NCBI GenBank assembly: GCA_900543175.1
Contig: UQQO01000051.1
Span: 1-14,302 of the forward strand
Reading direction: 5' to 3'
Source of the DNA: an uncultured Fusobacterium sp.
GTDB lineage: Bacteria; Fusobacteriota; Fusobacteriia; Fusobacteriales; Fusobacteriaceae
DNA: 14,302 bases
In this document: positions 1 through 7,613 of the stretch, piece by piece
Layout of the letters: each line of letters begins with the position of its first letter
How positions within the stretch are numbered: the first letter of the stretch is position 1
Notes under the pieces: generated by a model
Told to the model about the DNA's origin: nothing
What the model saw: only the letters and a program-made list of their open reading frames with translations
Databases searched by the model: none
Made by a program: the position numbers and the translations under genes

Positions 1-139
1 GAGACGAAGTCGAGTTTTGCATTTTCAACGGAATAAGCCTAGGGATTCTTTATTCATTGACATGGAGACAACTTGATGTTAAAAAGAAATTTAGATAACT
101 GATATTGACTAATTAATGTAAATAGCAAAGGTACTTTGC
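1..139. repeat. Left copy of an inverted dispersed repeat, cut by the window edge
   Basis: Positions 1-139 match the reverse complement of about 1268-1407 at most positions with one short indel. For example, 25 of the first 27 bases agree, and the block around CAACTTGATGTTAAAAAG (about 69-86) is shared. The copy is truncated by the window start, so its outer half is unseen. Its inner end is the perfect hairpin GCAAAG-gta-CTTTGC (125-139). Weaker similarity may continue to about 158. It lies just downstream of the DMT gene on that gene's strand. It could be one of two independent intergenic insertions of the same element, or one end of a repeat-flanked cassette; the sequence alone does not decide. 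Confidence 0.85.
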
Positions 140-148
140 CATAAAACT

Positions 149-169
149 AGCAATATGCTATTTATTGCT
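149..169 (-). terminator. Possible terminator hairpin after the DMT gene
   Basis: AGCAATA at 149-155 pairs with TATTGCT at 163-169 around a 7-nt loop, just past the DMT stop codon. On the minus strand it is followed only by a short, interrupted T tract (AGTTTTA), so it would be a weak Rho-independent terminator. The repeat hairpin at 125-139 follows it and may add to termination. Confidence 0.4.
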
Positions 170-180
170 AAATAAAAAAT

Positions 181-1026
181 TTACACTATTCCAGCTAGTA
201 TAACACTTATAAATAGAAGTATAGCCCCTATATACCCCTGTTTAGATAGCAACTCCCCAAGAAAAATATAAGCAAATATAGCAGAGAAAACAGGCTCAAG
301 TGACAAGATTATTCCAGCTTGAATTGCACTTGTATTTTTTAGAGCATATATCTGTATTATATAACAAAACGCAGTACAAAACACCCCAAGTATCACTATT
401 ACTCCCCACACTTTTAAGTCACTTGGCACAGTAAAATTTTCCAAGAAAAAAGAAAGAATAAAATTAACCACAGCAGTTATTCCCAATTGCAATGCACCAA
501 TAGCTACTGAATCAGCAGTTTTTGGTATTCTCTCCATAATCAGCACCTGCACAGCAAAGGAAGTGGCACAGAGTATACACAATATATCCCCTTTATTTAT
601 TGTAAGTTGCTCATTAAGTGTAAGGCAAACTATACCAATAGTTGCTAGGACAACACTTAAAAGAAGTTTAGCTTTAATTTTCTTTTTTAAAACCACAACA
701 GAGATTAAAGGTATCATAACCACCGATAAACTAATAAGAAACCCAGCATTTGAAGCAGTTGTATACTGTACCCCAAAAGTCATGGACAAAACTGCAATAA
801 CTGCTAATACTCCCAAAATAATAGAGTATTTTATAACTGTTCTATCAGCATTTCTTATTCTCTTAAAGAAAAATAGAGCCGTTATAATAAAAGCTGTTCC
901 AAATCTAAGAGCAGTAAGATTAAAAGGTTCTAACTCTTCAACTGCCATCTTAGTTAAAAAATAGGTTGATCCCCAAAATAGTGCTACTAATACAATAAGA
1001 AAATTTGCCTGTAACTGCTTATTCAT
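181..1026 (-). CDS. DMT-superfamily (EamA) inner-membrane transporter
   Basis: This is a 281-aa, very hydrophobic protein with about ten predicted membrane helices arranged as two EamA repeats. The first repeat starts with the typical N-terminus in which hydrophobic residues lead into GSTYFLTK. The second begins after about residue 140 and contains SLEPVFSAIFAYIFLGE, the usual signature near the end of the second EamA domain. Length and architecture fit the drug/metabolite transporter family, whose members export or import small metabolites. No substrate can be assigned. The ATG at 1024-1026 is preceded on the minus strand by a purine-rich stretch (AAAAGGGGGATGAGGA) that can serve as ribosome binding site. 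The gene is monocistronic, has its own promoter and lies between inverted repeat copies. Confidence 0.9.
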   Translation of the reverse strand: MNKQLQANFLIVLVALFWGSTYFLTKMAVEELEPFNLTALRFGTAFIITALFFFKRIRNADRTVIKYSIILGVLAVIAVLSMTFGVQYTTASNAGFLISLSVVMIPLISVVVLKKKIKAKLLLSVVLATIGIVCLTLNEQLTINKGDILCILCATSFAVQVLIMERIPKTADSVAIGALQLGITAVVNFILSFFLENFTVPSDLKVWGVIVILGVFCTAFCYIIQIYALKNTSAIQAGIILSLEPVFSAIFAYIFLGELLSKQGYIGAILLFISVILAGIV

Positions 1027-1095
1027 ATATCCTCATCCCCCTTTTGAGAAATCCAAACTTTCAATATGTATTTTATTAGTTATTAACTCACTAAA

Positions 1096-1124
1096 ATTAT
1101 AACATAATTTCTATTTACAAACAA
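1096..1124 (-). promoter_or_regulatory. Promoter of the DMT gene
   Basis: On the minus strand the -35 is TTGTTT (1119-1124), the spacer is 17 bp and the -10 is TATAAT (1096-1101), preceded by TG one base upstream (extended -10). It lies about 70 bp before the start codon. The -10 is consensus and the -35 is weak. Confidence 0.6.
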
Positions 1125-1176
1125 CATTTCTAAAAAACAAGATTTTTAATAGGAAGTTATTTTTTAATTAAAAAAA

Positions 1177-1185
1177 TGTTATAAT
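1177..1185 (+). promoter_or_regulatory. Possible plus-strand extended -10 box
   Basis: TG at 1177-1178, one base, then TATAAT at 1180-1185 make a good extended -10 on the plus strand, but no convincing -35 lies 16-18 bp upstream (TTATTT at best). A transcript from here would carry a leader of about 360 nt containing the right repeat copy before reaching the SGNH-HD gene. In such an AT-rich spacer it may be chance. The rest of 1027-1267 shows no gene. Confidence 0.3.
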
Positions 1186-1267
1186 AAGATATAAAATTTA
1201 GATATTTTATCAAAAAAATATAATATATCTCATTAAATTTAATTTTCCAGTGTATCGTTAGGTTTTG

Positions 1268-1407
1268 ATAAAGTACCTTTATTATTTATGTTAATTAGTT
1301 AATTTTAGTTATCTAAAGTTCTTTTTAACATCAAGTTGCTTCCATGTCAGTGAATAAAGAATTTCTATTGCTTATTCCGTTGAAAATGCAAAACTCGGCT
1401 TCGCCTC
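1268..1407. repeat. Right copy of the inverted dispersed repeat
   Basis: Its reverse complement aligns with 1-139. The inner end is the hairpin ATAAAG-tac-CTTTAT (1268-1282). Compared with the left hairpin, two base pairs have both members changed (G-C to A-T and C-G to T-A), so pairing is kept while sequence differs. The repeat runs outward into the long palindrome at 1326-1485, whose outer part has no counterpart visible on the left because the window starts there. Confidence 0.85.
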
Positions 1408-1485
1408 AAACACGTTGCATTTTCTTAACTTCATTTCGCTAAGAGCTTCTAATATTCACTTCCAAATTACATCAACTTGATGTTA
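1326..1485. repeat. 160-nt imperfect palindrome within the right repeat
   Basis: Three nested complementary arms can be read directly. TAACATCAAGTTG (1326-1338) pairs with CAACTTGATGTTA (1473-1485). AGTGAATA (1349-1356) pairs with TATTCACT (1453-1460). GAAAATGCAA (1382-1391) pairs with TTGCATTTTC (1415-1424). ATGT (1344-1347) with ACAT (1469-1472) adds a short helix. The apex holds a GGCTTCGCC mini-hairpin. It resembles a MITE or REP-like palindromic element; no open reading frame lies in it. It ends 66 bp before the next start codon. Confidence 0.75.
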
Positions 1486-1551
1486 GGGATAGATTATTTT
1501 ATTTTAGATTTTAATAACAAAGATTTTTTATTAAATATAGAAGGAGAGCAT

Positions 1552-2616
1552 ATGAAAAAAATTGTTATTTTTGGTGATAGCATTGTTGAATGGAATAGAA
1601 AATTACCATATATAAACTATGGACAAGCAGGTTATAGAACTAGAGATGTCTTTTGGCAACTAGAGGAGCTTGAGAATTTAGATGGGGATTTGGGAATACT
1701 GATGGTAGGAGTTAATGATATTCTATGTGGATATGAGTTAGATTACACTTTAGATTACTATAAAAAATGTGTAGCTGAATTGAAAAAAAGATTTAAAAAG
1801 CTACTATTGATAAGTATGCTCCCAACTGATGATATAAGGGTAAATAGATGCTCTATTATTTTAAATAAAAAGTTGCAAGAGCTATATAAAGATGAGTTCT
1901 TTGATATTTATAATAAATTTTTAGATAAGGATTTGATTGCTAATAGATACACAACTGATGGAGTTCATTTGAACCATTGTGGCTATGAACTTTTAAACTT
2001 CTATTTAGAAAATAAAGTTGATAAAATTTTCTACTATCCAACTATTGAAGAGGGAGAAAAGGAGTTAATAGAGGCAGGAAAATTAAATCCTGGTAGATGG
2101 ATTGGACACTCTCAACATGCTGCTCTTGCTTGTAAAAAAATTGCTGAACATTGCCCTCATTTAGATAGTGAGAAAGCTTATCTTGTAGGATTACTCCATG
2201 ATATTGGACGTAGAATTGGAATTGTGCAAGAAAAACATATGATTGAGGGATATAAATATTGTCTTTCTAAAGGGTGGACAAAATTAGCTCAAACTGCTAT
2301 ATCTCATGGATTTATGCTAAAAGATATCAAATCTTCTGTTGGTAAATGGGATGTATCTGAAGAAGATTATAATTTAGCTAGTAAAATTATAGAAGAGGCA
2401 GAGTATGATGATTATGATAGATTGATACAGATGTGTGACAGTTTAGCTTTGCCAGATAGATTTTGTTTGTTGGAAACAAGATTTGTAGATGTAGCTTTAA
2501 GATATGGTGTCAATGAGCATACAACTGAAAAATGGAGAAAAATTTTAGAGATTAAAGAGTATTTTGATAAGGTAACTGAAATGGATATATATGATATTTT
2601 AGAGGTTGGAAGATAG
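1552..2616 (+). CDS. SGNH/GDSL hydrolase fused to an HD-domain phosphohydrolase
   Basis: This is a 354-aa cytoplasmic protein with no signal peptide. Residues 1 to about 155 form an SGNH hydrolase: block I IFGDSI with Ser10, the block II glycine in NYGQ, block III GVND (Asn about 55), and block V DGVHL (Asp about 136, His about 139). All four catalytic positions are present, suggesting an active esterase or lipase-like enzyme. From about residue 180 to the end is an HD domain: HSQHA near 186-190, the HD pair in LLHDIGRR near 216, a further His in ISHGF, and a late Asp in QMCDSLALPD. HD domains of this type usually hydrolyse phosphoester or nucleotide substrates with metal. The ATG at 1552 was chosen over the in-frame TTG at 1477 because AAGGAG lies 6 bp upstream (1541-1546), the GDS motif then falls at the usual position, and the extra 25 residues would be read from the palindromic repeat. 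The substrate is unknown. Confidence 0.85.
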   Translation: MKKIVIFGDSIVEWNRKLPYINYGQAGYRTRDVFWQLEELENLDGDLGILMVGVNDILCGYELDYTLDYYKKCVAELKKRFKKLLLISMLPTDDIRVNRCSIILNKKLQELYKDEFFDIYNKFLDKDLIANRYTTDGVHLNHCGYELLNFYLENKVDKIFYYPTIEEGEKELIEAGKLNPGRWIGHSQHAALACKKIAEHCPHLDSEKAYLVGLLHDIGRRIGIVQEKHMIEGYKYCLSKGWTKLAQTAISHGFMLKDIKSSVGKWDVSEEDYNLASKIIEEAEYDDYDRLIQMCDSLALPDRFCLLETRFVDVALRYGVNEHTTEKWRKILEIKEYFDKVTEMDIYDILEVGR

Positions 2617-2623
2617 TTTTAGT

Positions 2624-2657
2624 AAAGAGAGTTAATCTGTTTAGACTCTCTTTTTTT
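2624..2657 (+). terminator. Rho-independent terminator after the SGNH-HD gene
   Basis: AGAGAGT (2626-2632) pairs with ACTCTCT (2645-2651), extendable by two A-T pairs, and is followed by a run of T to 2657. It starts 8 bp after the stop codon and separates this gene from the next operon. Confidence 0.85.
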
Positions 2658-2670
2658 ATTAAAATAATAA

Positions 2671-2700
2671 TTGAAAAAAATAATAAAGTGATGTTATAAT
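2671..2700 (+). promoter_or_regulatory. Promoter of the M20/DUF3100 operon
   Basis: The -35 is TTGAAA (2671-2676), the spacer is 18 bp and the -10 is TATAAT (2695-2700) with TG one base upstream (2692-2693). It lies between the previous terminator and a strong ribosome binding site (AAAGGAGGT) ahead of the 2735 ATG. No operator-like palindrome is evident. Confidence 0.75.
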
Positions 2701-2734
2701 ATCCTCTGGCAATAAATTCAAAAGGAGGTTTTAG

Positions 2735-3994
2735 ATGGAAAAATTTACAGAGATTCTTAATATTGCAAATGATATATACTTAAATCCTGAGTTAGGTTAC
2801 AAAGAGAAGAGAACATCTAATATAGTTAAAAACTATATATTGAGATATATGCCAGATGCTAATATAATTGGATTTTCTGAAACAGGGCTAAAGGTTAATA
2901 TTGAAGAAAGAAAACATATTCATATAGGTTTAATTGCTGAATTAGATGGGGTTTTTGCTCCTAGCCACTTTCATGCTGATAAAACTACTGGAGCTGCTCA
3001 CAACTGTGGACATTATTCACAAGTTGCTATATTGTTAAATCTTTTTAGGACTTTAGTAGAAACAGAGATATATAAAACTTTTGATTTTTCAATAGGATTT
3101 CTCTTTGTTCCAGCAGAGGAGTATCTTGATTTAGAGTATAGAAAAAAATTGAGAGAAGATGGAAAAATAACATATTTTGGTGGCAAACCTGAGGCTATGA
3201 AATTAGGTGTTTTTGATGAGTTTGATATGTGTATTGCTATTCATTCAATGGGTGGAGTTTTTGAAAAGAGAAGTATAGAGATAAACTGTGATTTAGCAGG
3301 GTTTATGTATAAAAACTTTACGTTTAAAGGAAAAGCCTCTCATGCAGGTTTTGCTCCTCAAGCAGGAATAAATGCTTATAGTATCTCAACTCTTTTCAAT
3401 GTAGCACTTGGACTTTTAAGACAACAAGTTGATGAAAGATATATGCCAAGAATGAACCCTGTAATTTTAGAATCAAATATGGGGGTAAATGTTATTCCTA
3501 ATAAAATTAAAATAGGCTCTGATATAAGGGCAAACTCAACAGATTATATGTTAGAACTTTCTCAACGTCTTGACATGATAGGAAGAGGATCGGCTCTCTC
3601 TTTAGGTGGAGATGTTGAAATTGAAAGTAGTTTAGGGTATCTTCCCTTTAATCAATCAAGATACCTTTCAACTTTTGTAAAATCTGCCTTTGAAAAATTT
3701 GATAGGATAGAGTTTTGCAAAGATAGTTCCCCAGTAAGTGCATCTGGAGATATAGGAGATCTTTCATTTATGATTCCAACTATTCAAATAGGTTATAGTG
3801 GTTTCAAAGGTACTATTCATGGTGATGATTTTATTCATGATGATGTAGAATATATATTCTCAATTTTCCCAGAATTTTTAATTGAAGTTTTAAAAGAGAT
3901 GAATGGAAAAATTGATAAAAATCAATTATATAAAAGAAGTTATAAAGAATATGAAAAAATAATAAAACAATTTGGAGATAGTGATGAAAAATAA
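2735..3994 (+). CDS. M20-family metallo-amidohydrolase/peptidase
   Basis: This 419-aa cytoplasmic protein resembles the M20 aminoacylase/carboxypeptidase branch (AbgA/AbgB and amidohydrolase-like enzymes), which hydrolyse N-acyl amino acids, aminobenzoyl-glutamate-type conjugates or dipeptides. Probable metal and catalytic residues are visible: HNCGH (Cys91, His93), the EE pair in FVPAEEY (about 128-129), His170 in AIHSMGG, SHAG (His203) at the dimerisation-domain junction, and His362 in IHGDDF. The segment before HNCGH is longer and less conserved than in typical family members (AELDGV then FHADKTTG), and the usual HxCGHD reads HNCGHYS, which may mean a different substrate. A strong AAAGGAGGT supports the ATG start. 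It is the first gene of a three-gene operon with two membrane proteins, implying hydrolysis of an imported compound. The exact substrate cannot be read from sequence. Confidence 0.88.
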   Translation: MEKFTEILNIANDIYLNPELGYKEKRTSNIVKNYILRYMPDANIIGFSETGLKVNIEERKHIHIGLIAELDGVFAPSHFHADKTTGAAHNCGHYSQVAILLNLFRTLVETEIYKTFDFSIGFLFVPAEEYLDLEYRKKLREDGKITYFGGKPEAMKLGVFDEFDMCIAIHSMGGVFEKRSIEINCDLAGFMYKNFTFKGKASHAGFAPQAGINAYSISTLFNVALGLLRQQVDERYMPRMNPVILESNMGVNVIPNKIKIGSDIRANSTDYMLELSQRLDMIGRGSALSLGGDVEIESSLGYLPFNQSRYLSTFVKSAFEKFDRIEFCKDSSPVSASGDIGDLSFMIPTIQIGYSGFKGTIHGDDFIHDDVEYIFSIFPEFLIEVLKEMNGKIDKNQLYKRSYKEYEKIIKQFGDSDEK

Positions 3995-4784
3995 AAATTT
4001 AATATACCTTATAATATTTTCAGTTATAATAATCCTTGTATCTGAAATAATTGGCTTTAGAATCTTAAATCTAGGAAAATTTAAAATAGGATTACTTCCT
4101 CTTATTTTTGCTTTAATTTTAACTATGATATTTGCAACAAAGATATTTAGAAAGGGAATTTTCAGCAAGATTTATACAGAGGAGAATGTCAACTTTGCAG
4201 GAAAATACCTTATTATAATTATGTTACCTCTTATGGCAAAATATGGAGCTGATGTTGCTCCTAGATTAAAAGAGATCCTATCTATTGGTTGGATATTTTT
4301 ATTACAAGAGCTTGGAAACCTAGGAACTATTATTTTTGGACTTCCTGTTGCAATTTTAATAGGACTTAGAAGAGAGGCTATTGGTTCGACTCTTGGACTA
4401 GGGAGAGAGGGAGAATTAGCATATATATCAGAAAAATATACTCTAAACTCTGATGAGGGTAGAGGGGTACTTTCAATGTATATCTTTGGAACTCTTTTTG
4501 GGGCTATCTTTTTCAGTATAGTTGCTCCTATATTCTTAAATATGGGGCTAAAAGTTGAGGCTCTAGCTATTGCCTCTGGAATGGGATCAGCTAGTATGAT
4601 GACTGCATCAAGTTCTGTTCTTGCTGCAATACACCCAGAACATGCTGAAACTATCAGAGCTTATGCTGCTGCTAGCCAACTTCTAACAAGTTTTATTGGA
4701 ACATTTACAATGGTATTCTTAGCAGTTCCATTACAAAGATTCCTATATAGAAAATTGACAGGGGAGAAGAGAGATGAAAAATAA
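3984..4784 (+). CDS. DUF3100-type polytopic membrane protein, putative transporter
   Basis: This is a 266-aa protein with about seven hydrophobic segments. It resembles the DUF3100 family, of unknown function, around the conserved stretch with GLRREAIGSTLGLGREGE, SEKYTLNSDEGRGVLSMY and FGTLFGAIFF, followed by a glycine/serine-rich ASGMGSASMM segment that recalls ligand-binding loops of transporters. The ATG at 3984 overlaps the M20 stop by 11 nt and has GGAG (3974-3977) 6 bp upstream; an in-frame TTG at 3972 lacks such a site. Overlap with a hydrolase gene suggests translational coupling and a joint role, most simply uptake or export of that enzyme's substrate or product. The family name is from recall of its motifs; the transport function is inference. 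Confidence 0.75.
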   Translation: MKNKNLIYLIIFSVIIILVSEIIGFRILNLGKFKIGLLPLIFALILTMIFATKIFRKGIFSKIYTEENVNFAGKYLIIIMLPLMAKYGADVAPRLKEILSIGWIFLLQELGNLGTIIFGLPVAILIGLRREAIGSTLGLGREGELAYISEKYTLNSDEGRGVLSMYIFGTLFGAIFFSIVAPIFLNMGLKVEALAIASGMGSASMMTASSSVLAAIHPEHAETIRAYAAASQLLTSFIGTFTMVFLAVPLQRFLYRKLTGEKRDEK

Positions 4785-5268
4785 TACACTTTTAAATTAT
4801 ATGATGAAAAATATGTTGATTCTTTTATTAAGTCTTTCACTTATTCTTTTTACTCAATGGGTAAAAGTTATGAAATATGGTGAGAAAGGACCACAAATAA
4901 CTATATATACTTTCTTAGGATTACTATGTTTAGGGGCATTTGCAGTTATTGGGCTTTTAATTCAAAAATCTTTAGAGAATTGTAAGATAAAATTTATAAG
5001 GGATTTCCCAATACTTGGGTGGGTTTCAATTACATCTCTTGTGTTTTGTATGTTGAGTAGTAGTGTTATTAAGGCTATAAATGCAGTTGATTTTCTTTCA
5101 ATAACAACACCTATTCTTACATATGCTGGTATCTCTGTTGCCAATAGACTTGGAGATCTTAAAAAACTTTCTTGGAAAATAGCTATTACTGGGGTTTTTG
5201 TATTTATAGGTACATATTTAGGATCTGCATTACTTGCACAATTTGGGCTTTTTGTGGTGGGGAAATAG
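4774..5268 (+). CDS. Small polytopic membrane protein, partner of the DUF3100 protein
   Basis: This 164-aa protein has about five hydrophobic helices (near residues 10-28, 44-64, 78-98, 104-124 and 135-160). No named domain is recognised with confidence. The ATG at 4774 overlaps the upstream stop by 11 nt in the same ATGAAAAATAA arrangement as the previous junction, and GGGGAG lies just upstream. Its size and position suggest the second half of a two-part transporter, perhaps corresponding to a C-terminal region carried on one chain in other bacteria; that is speculation. The stop codon lies 6 bp from the left end of the IS66 remnant, so the operon may have been truncated there by the insertion. 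Confidence 0.7.
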   Translation: MKNNTLLNYMMKNMLILLLSLSLILFTQWVKVMKYGEKGPQITIYTFLGLLCLGAFAVIGLLIQKSLENCKIKFIRDFPILGWVSITSLVFCMLSSSVIKAINAVDFLSITTPILTYAGISVANRLGDLKKLSWKIAITGVFVFIGTYLGSALLAQFGLFVVGK

Positions 5269-5274
5269 AATTTT

Positions 5275-5290
5275 GTAACTATTCAGCTAT
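5275..5290. repeat. IS66 remnant terminal inverted repeat, left
   Basis: GTAACTATTCAGCTAT is the reverse complement of 6108-6123 with one mismatch. It lies 7 bp after the last base of the upstream operon's stop codon. Confidence 0.8.
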
Positions 5291-5324
5291 GTGATTACAA
5301 AAAATAAAAAATCAGCTAAAAATT

Positions 5325-5357
5325 AGGAGAATTTGCTTGATGCGGATTCTCCTTTTT
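5325..5357 (+). terminator. Terminator at the left end of the IS remnant, probably shared by convergent transcripts
   Basis: AGGAGAAT (5325-5332) pairs with ATTCTCCT (5346-5353), followed by five T on the plus strand. It terminates the M20/DUF3100 operon. On the minus strand the same stem is followed by AATTTTT, so it can also stop transcription leaving the tnpC remnant, whose stop codon (5356-5358) touches the hairpin. Confidence 0.75.
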
Positions 5358-6008
5358 AACTGATTGCTGGAAGCATTATGTCACATAATTCAAAAATGCT
5401 TTTTAATGCTTCATATTGATTTTGTCCATTCTTCTTCAGTGTCGCTACCCTCTTACTCTACAATAAATTTTACTTCCTAAATCGCTTCTAAATGCTCCTT
5501 GAACCTTACTCTTGATTTTTACATTTCTAATTTCTTTTTCAGCAGCATTATTAGTAAACAAAATTGTAATGTGGGTAAGTTTTTAAATAAACTTGATATT
5601 CGTTAACATTAATTTTAATTTCAGGAATATCAAAAATCTGACGAGTTTTGCCTGCCTCTACTTTAACATCTTTTAAATTAACAGCACAATGAGGGCAAAT
5701 ATCATTAGGAAGTTCAACAACAAAATCAGAATTATTAACTTTTTCAAGAATAGAACCTTTATGGTCGATTTGCCTGCCTGATGCTTTGCTAGTTTTCTTT
5801 CTTAGCGATCTATTTTTATTTTTTTTTACCAAATTTATCAGAAAATGGTGGAAAATTACTATTGGAGCTGTTCATTTCAAGTCTAGTTTTAAGCATAGCA
5901 TTTTCTCTTTTTAATTGTTCATTTTCGATTTTTAATTTTTCAATTTCTTTTCTAAACTTAGTGATTTCAAGTAATAAATCTTAAATTTTAATTTCTATAA
6001 AAGATCAT
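5356..6008 (-). pseudogene. tnpC: IS66 transposase (TnpC) remnant: internal deletion and frameshifts
   Basis: Minus-strand translation gives recognisable IS66 TnpC pieces in order: a leucine-zipper region (KIENEQLKRENAMLKTRLE), the hallmark NSSNSNFPPFSDKFG, a basic stretch, the zinc-finger region (ICPHC then RQIFDIP), then directly TNNAAEKEIRNVKIKSK, and the C-terminal YEALKSIFELCDIMLPAIS with stop at 5356-5358. The central region with the DDE catalytic residues, some 250-300 codons in the family, is missing at about 5556-5565. Further breaks are visible. The ATG at 6006-6008, preceded by GAGGAG, reaches a stop after six codons. A run of nine A after FPPFSDKFG needs to be eight to stay in frame. 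Small frame changes occur just before the C-terminal piece. The second zinc-finger half has lost its cysteines (YPHY instead of CPHC). It cannot encode an active enzyme. Confidence 0.88.
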
Positions 6009-6050
6009 CTCCTCTTTTCAAATTTTACTTAAATATTTTAGAATACTTTT

Positions 6051-6094
6051 TTAACAAAAAAAAGACCCAAGCCTATTTTTTTAAACTTGAGTCT
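6051..6094 (-). terminator. Terminator of the beta-glucoside operon, inside the IS right end
   Basis: On the minus strand AGACTCAAG (6086-6094) pairs with CTTGGGTCT (6063-6071) with one mismatch across a 14-nt loop, followed by a long T run. It lies about 65 bp past the GH1 stop codon and inside the IS remnant's inverted repeats. It would end the operon and also shield the transposase remnant from read-through. Confidence 0.78.
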
Positions 6095-6107
6095 CAAATT
6101 TTAATTT

Positions 6108-6123
6108 ATAGCTGAGTAGTTAC
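6108..6123. repeat. IS66 remnant terminal inverted repeat, right
   Basis: ATAGCTGAGTAGTTAC is the partner of 5275-5290 with 15 of 16 bases matching. It ends 37 bp from the GH1 stop codon. Confidence 0.8.
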
Positions 6124-6160
6124 ATATTCTCAAAATAATTTTCTTATTTCTAATTTCAAA

Positions 6161-7594
<1,434 letters not shown>

Positions 7595-7613
7595 TTACCT
7601 CCTATCACATATT

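Larger units (their letters stand above)
5275..6123 (-). mobile_element. Decayed IS66-family element with terminal inverted repeats
   Basis: Terminal repeats GTAACTATTCAGCTAT (5275-5290) and ATAGCTGAGTAGTTAC (6108-6123) are inverted with 15 of 16 matches and begin with GTAA, the known IS66-family end. Between them lies a broken tnpC in minus orientation and a terminator near each end. Only one transposase reading frame can be traced (no tnpA or tnpB), as in single-ORF IS66 relatives. The 8-bp flanks (AGAATTTT and ATATTCTC) do not match, so no target duplication remains, consistent with an old insertion or adjacent rearrangement. Confidence 0.82.

Noticed and set aside
563-964. 133-codon plus-strand reading frame
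   Set aside because: It is antisense to the DMT gene, with composition reflecting the complement of hydrophobic codons, and has no ribosome binding site or domain.
1477-1551. In-frame TTG extension giving 25 extra residues to the SGNH-HD protein
   Set aside because: It reads through the end of the palindromic repeat, has no ribosome binding site, and the ATG at 1552 has AAGGAG and places the GDS motif normally.
3972-3983. TTG start for the DUF3100-type protein
   Set aside because: GGAG at 3974-3977 serves the ATG at 3984; no site precedes the TTG.
3926-4168. 80-codon minus-strand reading frame
   Set aside because: Antisense across the M20/DUF3100 junction, with no start signals; it mirrors the membrane-protein sequence.
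5551-5832. A stand-alone 93-residue zinc-finger protein
   Set aside because: It is only the middle of the IS66 TnpC remnant; recognisable TnpC sequence continues on both sides in other frames.
5815-5835. Programmed frameshift at the nine-A run in tnpC
   Set aside because: Slippage there could restore the frame, but the gene also lacks its catalytic core and has other breaks, so decay is the simpler explanation.
5267-6131. Target-site duplication of the IS66 element
   Set aside because: The 8-bp flanks AGAATTTT and ATATTCTC do not match.
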